A DNA stretch of 64,000 nt from Bugula neritina (Eukaryota; Bryozoa; Gymnolaemata; Cheilostomatida; Bugulidae). Below are positions 36,571 through 48,669 of the stretch, in pieces; position 1 is the first letter of the stretch; every line of letters begins with the position of its first letter. The translations under genes and the position numbers were made by a program. The notes beneath the pieces are model-generated. The model made no database searches and was not told the DNA's origin. It was given only the letters and a program-made list of their open reading frames with translations. The stretch spans positions 8,980,207 to 9,044,206 of the forward strand of contig OZ037767.1 in assembly GCA_964035545.1 (NCBI GenBank), read 5' to 3'.

Positions 36571-39500
36571 GCAAGGTAAGCTGTATCCAAGAACAGGTAA
36601 TGGCCCTTCTCTATTAGAAATCACACCAAGTTGCAAGAATTGTTCACAAGTTTGACTAATTGCTAGCTTCTCATACATTTAAAATTTAGATAATAAAATA
36701 TGCTTTTAAGCAAATGGTTTCGCTATTTTCTGTCACTATAGAAGTGTTGCCAAGATCTTTTGCAGGTTGTCTAAGCTCAGAATTGACTAGAATTTAGCCA
36801 CAAAGATGAAGTGTTTGACAAAAGCTAGGAACTGTAGCATGGACTGCTCCCACATGCATTCAGGGCAGTAAATATTGAGCTTTGTTGGACATGGGTTACT
36901 TGATCTGAGAAATGTAGTTGAAGACCTCTAATATGTGCTAGCTTACTGTTTCCTTTTAAAACTGCAATGTGCAGCGTAGAGGTCATTGCATAATCTCAGA
37001 CCTCTTGTGCACCTGCATTAAACTATGTAATGCTTCATAGAGTAAAGCACTTTTACTTACTTTATATGGCTGAGTTTTTTCAGTAAGAATCAACTAATAA
37101 GTGGCTAATAAATGACAATTTCTTCAGTTATAATATGACATTATTTAAAATAATGACCTACAATCTCAAGTAAAGTCATGACGTTAATGGAAGGGATTAA
37201 CTCCTACCAACACAGTCTTTAATTTCTGAGTATATCATAGGAGATTTACAGAAAGTAAGTTGCTTGTTTAAGTTTCCGTATCTCAGCATATTTTTAAATC
37301 ATACTTGCAATGATTAGTAACTATTATCAATCAGTAATAATATGGTTATTATATGTCACAATAGTCTGTAAAACAGTCTATAATCTTATACACGCAAAAG
37401 TCTTAGATTTAAATAGCAAAATTTTTTTTAGAATATATGTGTTTCAACAAGAAAAATTTAGCATAATCATAAGCTGCATATTTTATATAACCCTGCAAAG
37501 TGCGTTCATTGGTGAAACAAAACCTGACTCATATAATCTCTATGGTACACCTATAACATGTAAAAGAATTGAGCCAAAAAAGTAATATGTATATTAATAA
37601 TTACTACATGAGGTTTGTCAAATACTCATGATAAAAACACATTTTAAATAAAAGTTACTTTCATTGTTTTAGTGAACTACTGCTGGCTATATAGTTTTTG
37701 CTGATTGATGTACACTATTATGCTATTTTTCAAGTGTACTGTGAACTCAATGCCTTGAAAATGGCTACAAACATTTTTATGGGAGAAGCCAACTCCAAGT
37801 TAGTGCTTTGTATTTTGGTAGCTAACTAAAGTGATATATTATTACCAAATTGTTATTAATAAATTGACACTAAAAATAATAGAATCAAACAAGTAAACTA
37901 GCCAGTAGTTACTTGAAAGTATTTTTACATATTTTGGGCCAAATGTACAGTCATTAAGGAAAAATAAGTTTAGATTTTATAATTTACTCATTGGACCCAT
38001 AGTTTGAGTTTGAGACGAAATTATATGTTATGCTAAGAGAAGACAACCCCTGAAATAATTGTTGTACACAGACCAAGTAATAGAAATATTATACTAACAC
38101 ATAAATACATGCATACAGAAAGTAGCTATTAGGAATTTTTGACACATAAAATTATGTTTGAAGCATGCAAATGTTTTTAAAATATCTCAATATTAGTTTA
38201 AAATGAAAGTTTGGGTGCGGCAATTTTGTAAAATAGGGCCACGTTGATTGAAATTGAAAAGTGATACAATATATAAATTTGTGATGAAAAAGGTTTATTG
38301 GCCAAAAATGAATTTAATAAATTTTTAAAGTGCGCATACTATACTATACTATGCTTGCTATTTAATGCAAGTAAAAGTACATTTAGTAGATAGCATACAA
38401 ATATGCTTATTGAATGACCACCGTATTAAGTATTTAGGTGCAGAGATAGAGATTTTTCTTAGCCATGGCATAGAATATGATATTTTCTATTTGTGAGGTT
38501 TCCATAGAACTTTAGCTATTTACTATAAAACTGTCCAATTCTGCAGAGATAATGCATATGCTGAGAAACAACTTACCTTTTTAAATGAAAAGTAACTGAT
38601 GTCTTTTAAATAATCCGCATGTTAGCTTTTTTTATGAAAGGTATTTCACAAAGATCAGCCAACTAGCTAAGTATAACTGTATGATATGATGTTTAACATT
38701 TCCATGCAGTTGGAATTGTACACATTTTAGTGAACAATGCTCAGTAGATAATAACAGCTTGCAAGTACCTGGGAATCAGACATGGCGGACACAGCTAGCC
38801 TCAGTTTGAGTTTTCGCCAATGCCAGACTGAAGCATGCTCACCCCCCCCCCAAAAATAACTTTGTCTACAGGGCAAAATAGGGCACAAAAGCTGTGGCCA
38901 TAGCCATATGGTGTTGATATGGAACAGGCCGAATTAAGAAGAGTACAGTTTAATTAACACTGGTTTATATTAAGAGTTTCTATAACAATGTAGGCAATAT
39001 AATTATTAGCAGGACAGCATAGGTTAGCATAAACCAATGATATCATGCGTAACTATAGAATTTATAAAGTTCTGCAAGACTTGTATGCATTTGGGCCCAG
39101 TTTACTAAATGATTATATAGGTTATTCATAGTGGCTGGTTTCTTCAATACTCAACTAGTTACTAGGTGGTGCAGTAGAAAGTTACTTTGTAAACCAAGTA
39201 TTACTTGAAACTCCCAAATGTAGTAATACAATGCATCATTGACCATTACATGAATTATTATCCAAAAACAGGAAGATAGAATCGTTTATAAGCAAATATT
39301 CCATTAACAGTTTGTCCTACATGCAGCAAAAATTAGTTCATCTCTTTTAATGTTTGTATGTAACCAATATGAATGAAAAAAATGGGAAAATGTAAATGGG
39401 TAATAAAAACCACGATTTTAGTGCTGATACAAATATTTTGTGTATATGCATAAAATAACAAACTTTAAGAAAAAATATCTATTTCTCATCCAAAACACTG

Positions 39501-40983
39501 AAATCTATATTTTCTTTATTAATTCGCCTACCTGAATAGTTTTACTACAAATTTGTAGCATGTCCATCGCTTTTAAAGGTAAAGCAGTAACATTAAATAC
39601 AAATAAAATGATCCGATTTAGCAGAATCTACCTTATGTGAACATGACTCCTTTTACCATTATATTATGAAATTTCTACATTTAAAAAGTTCAACAGTTTT
39701 AGGTAATTCTAGAGAATAATATAATATATATTATATCACAAAGAAGTAGTGAACAGTGACTGGCAGAGAGACCTATCAGGCCTTATCATCTCAACAAAGA
39801 GAAACTATACATGCTATGGACTTCTAACCAGACATGTTTGAAGTTTGTACATTACAAAGAGAAGCCAGCTGACAAAAACATGACTTAGCATTTTTTCATA
39901 CACAATGAATGATGTCATTTATGCAGATGAGATATGCAAAGAATGATATGTGGCACATGGTTAGATATGGTGAGAGTGTTTAACGTACTACAAGCTGCAT
40001 ATAAGCAGTTCTACCACCAACTAATTAACACTCATAGATCAATCTAATCAATTGATAGAAGAACCAATTGTCTTAGAGTGGGCCAAAACTATTTCATTTG
40101 GGCTGGCATCATAAAAACCTGACTGACTTTAATGACACGTCTCTACTCTCAACTTGCCATAAACATCAACTTGGTGTTACAAACACCTTCTCAACACATA
40201 AACATAGATGTTTCCACACCTCATTGACACCTTGTTGACTTACAATTTAGATGTTACATGGTAACATAGCCAACCATATTCTTCTAGGCATGAGGACTAG
40301 GAAAGCTAACTGCGGCACATACTACACTATTTTTGAATTTACAACTAGTAGATCTCAATATAACATATTAAAACAGGAAAGGTGAAAACAAAGTCAATTT
40401 AAGCAAACAAAAGTAAAACAAGTGTAGGGAAACCTAAAGATCTATTGAAATGTAGGATTGCCTGTGCAGGAGACGACAACTTTTAGCATGTATCTGAGGA
40501 GATATAATAATATTATTATTGCTTTGCATTCACAGAGCACTTACACACTGTTAATAAAAGGTATGGGGGATGGTTCAATAAGAATAATGGCGACAGCAAA
40601 AGCTGATTGAGATAAGAAACCAAGACAGGATTAGTAGAGTCAGCTGCTGAAAGGAGCTTTAACAGGACACGATAAACCACATGAAGCAAGTTCCAATCCA
40701 AAACTGAATGATTAAAAGCTGTGAAATAGACGAGACCGTCAGGCTATTGAGAAATTACTAGCTCCTGAAGACTTAAGTTCTGTACACAAGACTTCCATGA
40801 AACCTGGCAAGATGTTCGGCTTGTAATGATCTTCAAATAAGGGTGACCACAGGTGATGTGGGAATTAACTGACCACTTCACATTTTTCTGGTCACAGGAA
40901 AAATGTCAAATGTGTTTTGCTAGCAGCCACCCGTGTACTGAAAGTGAGAAACAGCTACTTGTAAGCAAAAATTGAATCAGAGT

Positions 40984-40989
40984 TTTATT
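40984..40989 (-). terminator. candidate TBCE polyadenylation signal
   Basis: AATAAA on the minus strand about 305 nt past the TBCE stop codon. Other AT-rich hexamers nearby make this tentative. Confidence 0.4.
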
Positions 40990-41293
40990 TAAATCAATAA
41001 ATTAAAGCTATAAAAATAATTGCGTCTTTGCAAGCAGGTATAAATTTTTAAGGTGAAACTATTAAATATCATTTTAGAAAAACAGCAGTTCACGGTGATT
41101 GATGAAAACTCCAATAGGCTATCAGATGAAATAGAACACAGATTAGGGAAAAATAACAGCAAGTAATACAAATATGAGTAGAATATAACCAATAGCGCTC
41201 ACAACTGAGATCATGCCACAATTTCCATACGGAGAAACCATGCAGCTTGTCACATGAAATAAAAGGAAAATAAAACACTAAGTAGTTCAACTA

Positions 41294-44169
41294 TTAGGAT
41301 AGTCGTCGCAGTAGAATTTCATCGCCATTTTGTACTCCATAATAGGTCACAGTCCTCAAGTCATATTCAAACTCATATTCTTCTCCGTTCTAAAACCAAG
41401 CAGACACTTTGAAAACTAATTTTACAAGTGATAAAACTTCAGAAACGCTGACTTTGATTACATAATCTTGATGGAGACTGTTTTTATCCATCCAGCAGGC
41501 TGACTTAGTAATTGTCAGTATTTCTGACCAACAATAAAATGATACCAAAACTCAATATATATTAATACACTAAATGCTGTTCTAGAGCAATTGCAAAACA
41601 TTGCAGGTCATCTTAAAAAAGGTTTGTCAAACTCACAAAATAGAAAAACGCTGTGGTTGTGTTAAATGCTGGGAGGGTTTGCTGCATAAAATGACTCAAC
41701 TTCACTAACAAAACCATGTGTAAAAATTGAATGCTACAAGTATTTTGACTTAATTAAAACTTTCCAATCAAATTTGGCATAAAACTTTGAAAAAATTTCC
41801 CGTATTTAAAATGCTCCATATAAATTTTTCCTCAAAATAATGCAAAAGTTACAAATGTAGCTTTGAATCGGTTACAAAACTAAAAAACTTCTTGAAAAAC
41901 TTAAAAAATGTTGGATGTTATTTTGTATGAGAAATTATATAACAAGTTTGCAAAACTGGTTAAAAAACCCATTTTTAAAAATGGACAGAACTGTGTCTTT
42001 TACTACAGAAATGTTATACAGTTGTTATAGATTTTTGTATAAACTTTTATCAAAGAACTGTTCCAGACTACTTGAAAAATATGTTTTTGTCCATTTTGTA
42101 TATAATATCTTAAAACCTAAAAAAATTGGTTCTAAGTTATTGTAACTACAAGCTACATTATCTCAGTATAGTTGACGATATAATATCAAATGTATATATT
42201 TTATTTATTTGTCATATTAGATTTATATATATTTACCCTATATTTTCAAAAAGTTATCCAATGGAAACACAGTAGATATACCAACTCTAGATTAACAAGT
42301 AGTTACAGCCAGCAGAGAAACAAAATGTTACATTATTTATATATTATTGTAATACTGCCAACATATCAGTCTTTTAAAGTAATCGCTTGGCATTGAAAAT
42401 TAGAGAGCTTTATATCATTCAGCATAGCATGAAAATCAAAAAAAGTTTCTTGACACTTTTTTTTAAAGTTTTTAAAAGAGATGATCAGATTACAGACACT
42501 CAATATACACTCATAGAGAAGAGACAAAACACTGTTACACAAAGGGATTTCAGGTAAAACAGAGACACCTACCTGGTGAGCTCGATATGATACAACACAG
42601 CGTACACCTTTAATACCGAGGAGTCTTACAGCCAGATTACGACACTTGACTACATTCATCGTATCGGGTATGCATTTAGTAACCCTCTTACCACTCTCAG
42701 TCACCAGGTCCACAAACGTCACCTCTAGAAGTCAGATCATAACAATTAAACTGAATAATATTGGTTAAAAACAAAACTAATGTGTGAAAAAGTAAAATTA
42801 TCTGCTAGGGCTAAAAATCTAGTTAGATACAGTGATCTCTCCGTATCTCACTAGGCTGTGGGTCCCCAAACCCCAATTCGTGACATAGTAGAATACCAAA
42901 GTTAACTCATTAATCTGTTAAATTAGGCCATTTTGTCCCTAAACACACATACATAAACTACAAAACAGGGTCCAAGCTTGTCTGGTGACTCAGCAAATTT
43001 TTTGAGAAATGGATCGGTAAGATATGGAGGGAGTACTGTAATTTGGAAATATGAGAAATTTTGGATATAAAAATTATATTCAAATATCAATATTTTGTGC
43101 AGCTTCATAGATGCAAAAGCTATCATACAATGCCTTTGTGTAAACACAAGTTGCAAAGCACTAATCTATACTTGTATGAACATGTTATTGATGCCAATTA
43201 TATATATATTAATGTCGTGCTTACGTATAATAACAATGGTTTTACTAGCATAGTAAAAACTAATAGCAAAACATATGACAGGGTAAAAAAGCTGCTTCTG
43301 GGTTGAGTGAGTATTTGATATAAATTTTAGAAATGTTTATAATAAAATGCAAAATGTATAGAATAGTAGACTGTCTAGTTTACATACAAGAGCTATCAAT
43401 CATAATAAAGCAATCGAAATAGATGCAGATCTTACCAATAAGTGAGTCTTTTATAGCTGACTTTGGTTTTGACTTGACTACTTCAGTTTTCTCCGGAGCT
43501 CCCCATTCTGTATGAGACACAACATGAGTCATTTTACTTTATTTATTACATATTAACAAATTAAGATCAAAAAGAGAAGTTTGCTCAAAATTCATTAAAA
43601 TCTGCAATATGGGGTAATTTCATGTGCTGATTCTAACTATGAATAGGCTGGGAAGGGATTCCCTAACATTAAAGCACCCATCATTGCCATATGAGCTAAA
43701 TACATATGTGCAGGCACGATGAAAAAACAATCACCGTCTGCACATACACCAATTTACTAGAAAATTAGGAAAAAACATAGAACATCACCCAAAATTAGGA
43801 AAAAAAATGGTGAAGCTGTATTTGTTTATATTTTATTAGTTTAGGCCTTCAGGGCAAGAAACCATATACATTAGCAGCTAAATTGTGAAAAATAGCTAAA
43901 AGCTAAAGGTATCAAGTGTGTACTAAATTAAGTGAAATGACCCACGTGCAAATAAATTCTCATGGTGTTTATTTATATAAACTCCATGTTGGGCCAATGT
44001 ACTGAATAAACATAATCTTACTCTTGATCAAGGACAGATATGTGGGATGCTCTAAACAGAATTGTTGAATAGCTTCTGTTATCTCTAAACACGACCCTTG
44101 CTCTATCCACATCTCTCCAAACATTTTTGTATAATCTATCTCCGCACCTTTCCGTTCTAGAGCTTCAAT
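41294..44169 (-). CDS. TBCE: TBCE C-terminal exons with ubiquitin-like domain
   Basis: Exon 44169-44022 has IEALERKGAEIDYTKMFGEM and HPTYLSLIK, the post-LRR block. Exon 43507-43436 is a short basic linker beginning WGAPEK. Exons 42724-42573 (VTFVDLVTESGKRVTKCIPD...) and 41389-41294 (TYYGVQNGDEILLRRL) make the Ubl domain, residues about 445-525, ending like other TBCE proteins. Confidence 0.93.
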
Positions 44170-47100
44170 CTAAACACAACGTAGCAGGCTGTCAGAAAGC
44201 AGCTAACATAGAAGCACAGTGTACAAGATAGTTAGATACATGATATGGTGCAGATTCATAAAACACAATGCTGAACATAAAACACATTTAGTAATTATAG
44301 GGATAGCTATTCAAAATAACACCAGTTATACAATGTGCATACTCATATGAGACTAAAAAACTGATGGCAACTTGAATAACATAAGTCTCCAGCTCCAATT
44401 CGCATAAAATAAATCTAAACCTGACATGAAATATAATAATGTATGAAAATATAACGCACACGAGTGCCGTTGTGTTTGATGATACTTGGTATCTTTGCGA
44501 TCACTAATTGTCTGTTGGTATCATCAGGCGCTCCTTCCAGAACCGGGTTTCTCATAAACACTATGTCTGTGAGAGTGGAGAGCCTATGCAGCTGTCCTAT
44601 ATGCACCCACTACAATCATACACACTAGTATAGTGCATACTACTCATGCTAAGAGATATTTCAAAGCTAATCAATTGGTCAAATACGCCAGTTACAGCAA
44701 CTAATATACACTATAATCGTTAACCTAATATTTGACCCAGGGTCATTTAGCTATGTAAAGGAACAGTCTATGATAATGAAAATGAAATTTGAGACACTTC
44801 CTGAAATACTTGAGTTGGAATGGAAGTTTTATTTCCTGCTACGTATAAAATACTCGTAGAAGTGACTGTAGAGAAAACTTTATTCGATTCTTATAAAGGA
44901 GAGGAAAAACAAAGCACTGGAATACCTCTGAAATTTTATTGTCATTGAGATAAAGAGACTGCAAAGATGGAAAGTCTCCGCCATCTACAATAATGTCTGT
45001 TAGTTGACACTCCACCAATAACAACTCTTGCAACCTGTTGAAAAACCAACTGTTAAATGACAACCTGTTGACAATGACCTGTTGAGTAACAACCTGTTGA
45101 ATAATAACCTGTTGAACATGCCAAAAGGCAACATTATCAAATTAGCCACAAGAAAATTCAAAGAAATTTTATTTTCAGGCACATAAAATATTTTCACAAA
45201 ATTAAAATTTATCTTCAGTAATTTCTAAATTTAAAAACAGCTAAAGCTAACACTAATTGATTTGAGGAGTTGTCATCTCAACATAACTTACATTGGTAAT
45301 TTAGCAAATGGTTTGACATTAGCCCAAGTTTTCAAGTTGTTTGAGGACAAGTTGAGCAAAACTAAATTCTGCCAGTTAGGAGCTGAGGGTATTTCTGTGA
45401 TACAGTTTCGGCACAAGTGAAGTTCTCGGATGTTCATCCATAGAGCAGAACATAACACCACCTGTAGCACAGATGAGTATCACAGGTTATTCACTCATAC
45501 TGGTGTGATGGATAATATGCTAAGGAGTTAAACCCTATCACTAGCTTGACTGTAAGTTCAGCATTCAAAACTTTAAGTAGTGACATTTAAGCCTTTGATA
45601 AAAAATTATTTATGAAACACATCGGTGAATAAAAATTCACTAAACGGGCACTGTGGCCTCCATATTATTAGGGAGTGGATTTTTGAGAGCAAAATTTTAT
45701 GGATTCATTTTTTGGCATAAGTCTAATAAAAAGCTTTTTTTGATTTTCATAAGAGGTAAAAATAATTATGTGAGATAATGACGCAGCAACTGCAAATATT
45801 GAATGGATTTAATTAAGTATAATGTGCATTACTTATTATATCTCAGTAGAACAAATTGTTTATATTTATTCCAATTAACAGGTGAAACTTTACTAAAAAT
45901 AGTACAATGAAAAATACAATGAACAAGAGTTAGATATCTAATTACATATGATCACATTACACTTTTATTAATAAACGACAATAATGTTGTCACAAAATAT
46001 TGTGCACAGATTTGCTCAGTTAGAGCAGTTTAGACTAATAAGTACTGTGAAACCACGTCATACCTCATCCCATGTCATGTTCATTGCATTGAGAATAAGA
46101 CTTCCGATATTCTGGAAAGTAGGTTTAATCAACTCTTCGTCCTCCTCCACATAGACTAGTCTATTCGCGCTGTAACATGTTACATAATACTACAATAAAC
46201 CCTTGGTGGAAACCGCAAACATTACAATACCACACCAGTTGGTAGCAACATTACAATACCACACCAGTTGGTAGCAACATTGCAATACCACACTAGTTGG
46301 TATCAATAATATAGTACCACACCAGTTGGTAGCAACATTGCAATACCACACTATCAACAAAGCAGAGACTCTCATCACCTGAGATACAGCATGGTGAGTT
46401 TGTTGAGATGTTTGATGATGTTAGCTACGGTACTCCAGCTAGACATGAGGTTACCAGACAGGTCCAGCTCCTCTACAGACGGTATAAACTGACCCAGAGC
46501 CTGGCTGTCCTCCTCACCATACACAAGTGAGTCCTGTACAGCAACCACCCGCAGCGTGTTAAACTGACTGCAAGAAACACAGGTTAACATGAAGTATTTA
46601 TACAAGACACCAGAGATTCCTATTTATGTCATGTTTTCCAGAAAATTATTTCTCTTGCATTGGCAGATGACCCGAATAGTTGAACTTTCCTATTGGTTAC
46701 GTATTCTTACTTTATTGTGCAGCTCATTTCGCTACGTATCTTAGCGTAAAAATCTCAAACTTTGCAACCCAAATATTATTGAAACCCTTTAAACATTTCT
46801 GACATAGCAGCTTGCTCAAAGACATCTTACATCATTTTCAGTTGCCATATATAGATAGTAACTCACACTCAGCGTACAAGTTTTGCATTAGTCATTGTGC
46901 TGACAATTCCAAAACTGTCAGCAAAACTCAACCAAAGACTAGTTGTTAACTGATTTATAAGTATAACTACAGTAAACTCTTCCTTCAGCCTTATGTGCAT
47001 AACATTATAAATATTTCTAGAATCTATAATTTACTTTCCATTCTATTATTATACAGATGCATCTTGTCTTTCTTAATTCAAGTAATGTATTTCAACTCTT

Positions 47101-47805
47101 CCACAATTTATTCTCCATTCAATTATTATACAGATACATTTTCTCTTTCTCAAGCCAATAGAATGGTTGCAATGCTGTCTGTGCTATTGAAAAAGCAGTG
47201 AAGCATTTGACTTTATAATACCTGACAAGTGACAATAGACTACATAGATGGTAATTGTATCCATTCAAAAAATATATAACACCACCTTTGCAGATCATTC
47301 ACTTTCTTCATGCCAACCAGTTCTATGCTAACATCTTTCCCACGCTGCTGATTCCCAATAAATGCTTCAGAATATTCCACACCTGCGAGCTCATCGTCTA
47401 CCTGACCATACTTGTCTTTAATGGCCTCAAGACACGTGCTCGCTGGGTGAATTATTTTGGCTTTTATGAATGTTGCTGAAGTTTCGTTATTGCTAAAGAA
47501 GGAAATCAAACTGATATATAATCTATTTATTGATAGCTATTGTGAGACCTATCCACTACAGTTTTATACACTCACAATTGTATAAACTCATAAAAATGCA
47601 TCTTAATTTAGACAAAAGATTGTGAGCTTTTAGCCTGCATACCGAGTTGTAAAATAAGACTTTCCTAAGTGTGTGCCATTGTGTTTACCTCTGCTGGTTT
47701 GGTCCCATTCAACACCATAATATTCACCTAGATAAAGAAATTGCAGAGAGCCATATAAAATAAAACAAAACACACAAATTATATACATATGTTTGCACAC
47801 AGATA

Positions 47806-47877
<72 letters not shown>

Positions 47878-48648
47878 GCGGTAGAACAATCGAAGATTAC
47901 AATTTACTACAATAAGCCAGAATCACCCAAAAACATCGCTTCGCAGCAAACTATATATGTCATTTGTCCGAGGTGTTTTAGCTGTGAAACTTGAAATGAT
48001 ATGATGAGTGATAAAATCATAATCAAAATAGGCTGCAAATTAAATCAATATTTCTTATAAATGATAAACTATGAGTATAATCATGATTTTGTTATCAACA
48101 GCTAAATTATTGAATAAATTTTTTTCTCTCCTCCGAGATTTGGGGCACTTTATAAAATACTTGACTATATTTTACTCAATAGATATGCAAGTACATAGAA
48201 ACTTCATAATTTTCAGTTCAGGTTAAGCCAGAACTGATAAGGTAAAATACTTTTTGAATAATTCTCTAAATAGCTTTCTGAAGAGTAAAAATGCTTGTTA
48301 AGTTGAGACAGCTGTGTTCCACGCTCAGTAGTAGCCCAATTCTGGGACTGTATATAATTACAAAGCAACTCTTTTAGTAAATCATACAATTCTAGGAAAT
48401 GAGTGGCTATAGGAGGCAACTGGAAAAGTTGAATAAGACTATAATATTTAAACCACTTAATAATTGTAGCAACAATGACCTTTATATTTAAAAATAAAGT
48501 TTTTGATAGTAATACTTTTGATTAATAATTGTCAAAAGATTCAACTAGTCAAACCTTTAGCATTTTCAACTGGCCCTTTGTATCTTACTGTTCCAATATA
48601 GTCATTCACTCCAACTCGGTCTCCAACATTGAACACAGTTTTTGGCAT
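41294..48648 (-). CDS. TBCE: Tubulin-folding cofactor E, complete spliced gene (12 exons, 525 aa)
   Basis: Exons, minus strand 5' to 3': 48648-48555, 47727-47643, 47492-47286, 46567-46379, 46169-46064, 45461-45292, 45034-44926, 44609-44460, 44169-44022, 43507-43436, 42724-42573, 41389-41294 (TAA at 41296-41294). All junctions are GT-AG and in phase, giving 525 residues against 527 for human TBCE. Domain order is CAP-Gly, leucine-rich repeats, ubiquitin-like, as in the family. TBCE is a cytosolic tubulin chaperone that works with cofactors C and D and Arl2 on alpha/beta-tubulin heterodimers; function here is inferred from homology. The ATG is preceded 16 nt upstream by a strong acceptor (GGTTTCTTTTAG), so a non-coding first exon lies upstream. 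One intron acceptor sits in a small tandem repeat (45030-45120). Confidence 0.96.
44460..47492 (-). CDS. TBCE: TBCE linker and leucine-rich-repeat exons
   Basis: Exons 47492-47286 to 44609-44460 cover residues about 60-370. Repeats are visible as VEELDLSGNLMSSW, NIRELHLCRNCITEIP, LVLLNLSSNNLKTW, LQELLLVECQLTDI, LQSLYLNDNKISE, and a cap LTDIVFMRNPVLEG. This is the region that contacts tubulin in known TBCE proteins. Confidence 0.93.
45030..45120. repeat. TBCE: short tandem repeat carrying a TBCE splice acceptor
   Basis: Five to six copies of CAACCTGTTGA-type units. On the minus strand each reads TCAACAGGTT, and the exon 45034-44926 starts at the last such CAG|GTTG. Confidence 0.8.
46199..46352. 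repeat. 30-bp minisatellite in a TBCE intron
   Basis: Five copies of ATACCACACCAGTTGGTAGC plus AACATTGCA, between exons 46567-46379 and 46169-46064. It begins within about 30 bp of both neighbouring exon edges. Confidence 0.9.
47643..48648 (-). CDS. TBCE: TBCE CAP-Gly domain exons
   Basis: Exons 48648-48555 (MPKTVFNVGDRVGVNDYIGT...) and 47727-47643 (EYYGVEWDQTSRGKHNGTH...) encode the CAP-Gly fold, residues about 7-62. The GVEWD and GKxxG signatures are present; the family motif GKHDG is GKHNG here (residues 45-49). A GAG|GTAAAC donor-like site inside the second exon falls exactly on GK; reading through it keeps the domain intact, so I treat it as unused. Confidence 0.93.
47806..47880. repeat. 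(TG)n microsatellite
   Basis: About 37 TG units in TBCE intron 1. Confidence 0.97.
48213..48419 (-). other. coding-looking open frame inside TBCE intron 1, unassigned
   Basis: An acceptor-like CAGTTGCCTCCTATAG is followed by about 65 open codons (THFLELYDLLKELLCNYIQS...) ending in TAA. Splicing it into TBCE would break the CAP-Gly domain. It may be an alternative terminal exon, a mobile-element relic or chance. Confidence 0.2.
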
Positions 48649-48669
48649 CTTAATAAAGTTTAAAGCTAA

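Larger units (their letters stand above)
33600..40980. other. intergenic, no supported gene
   Basis: More than 7 kb of AT-rich sequence with C-runs at 33823 and 38840, a CA/CG repeat and a 30-bp minisatellite. Open frames are short, AT-biased and without recognisable domains. Confidence 0.6.

Noticed and set aside
40516-40701. Leu-rich 61-codon minus frame downstream of TBCE
   Set aside because: No splice-consistent link to TBCE, no motif, and TBCE already ends at 41294.
41915-42145. 76-codon plus-strand frame in a TBCE intron
   Set aside because: Composition follows AT bias (Phe/Tyr/Leu/Lys), antisense to an intron, no splice support.
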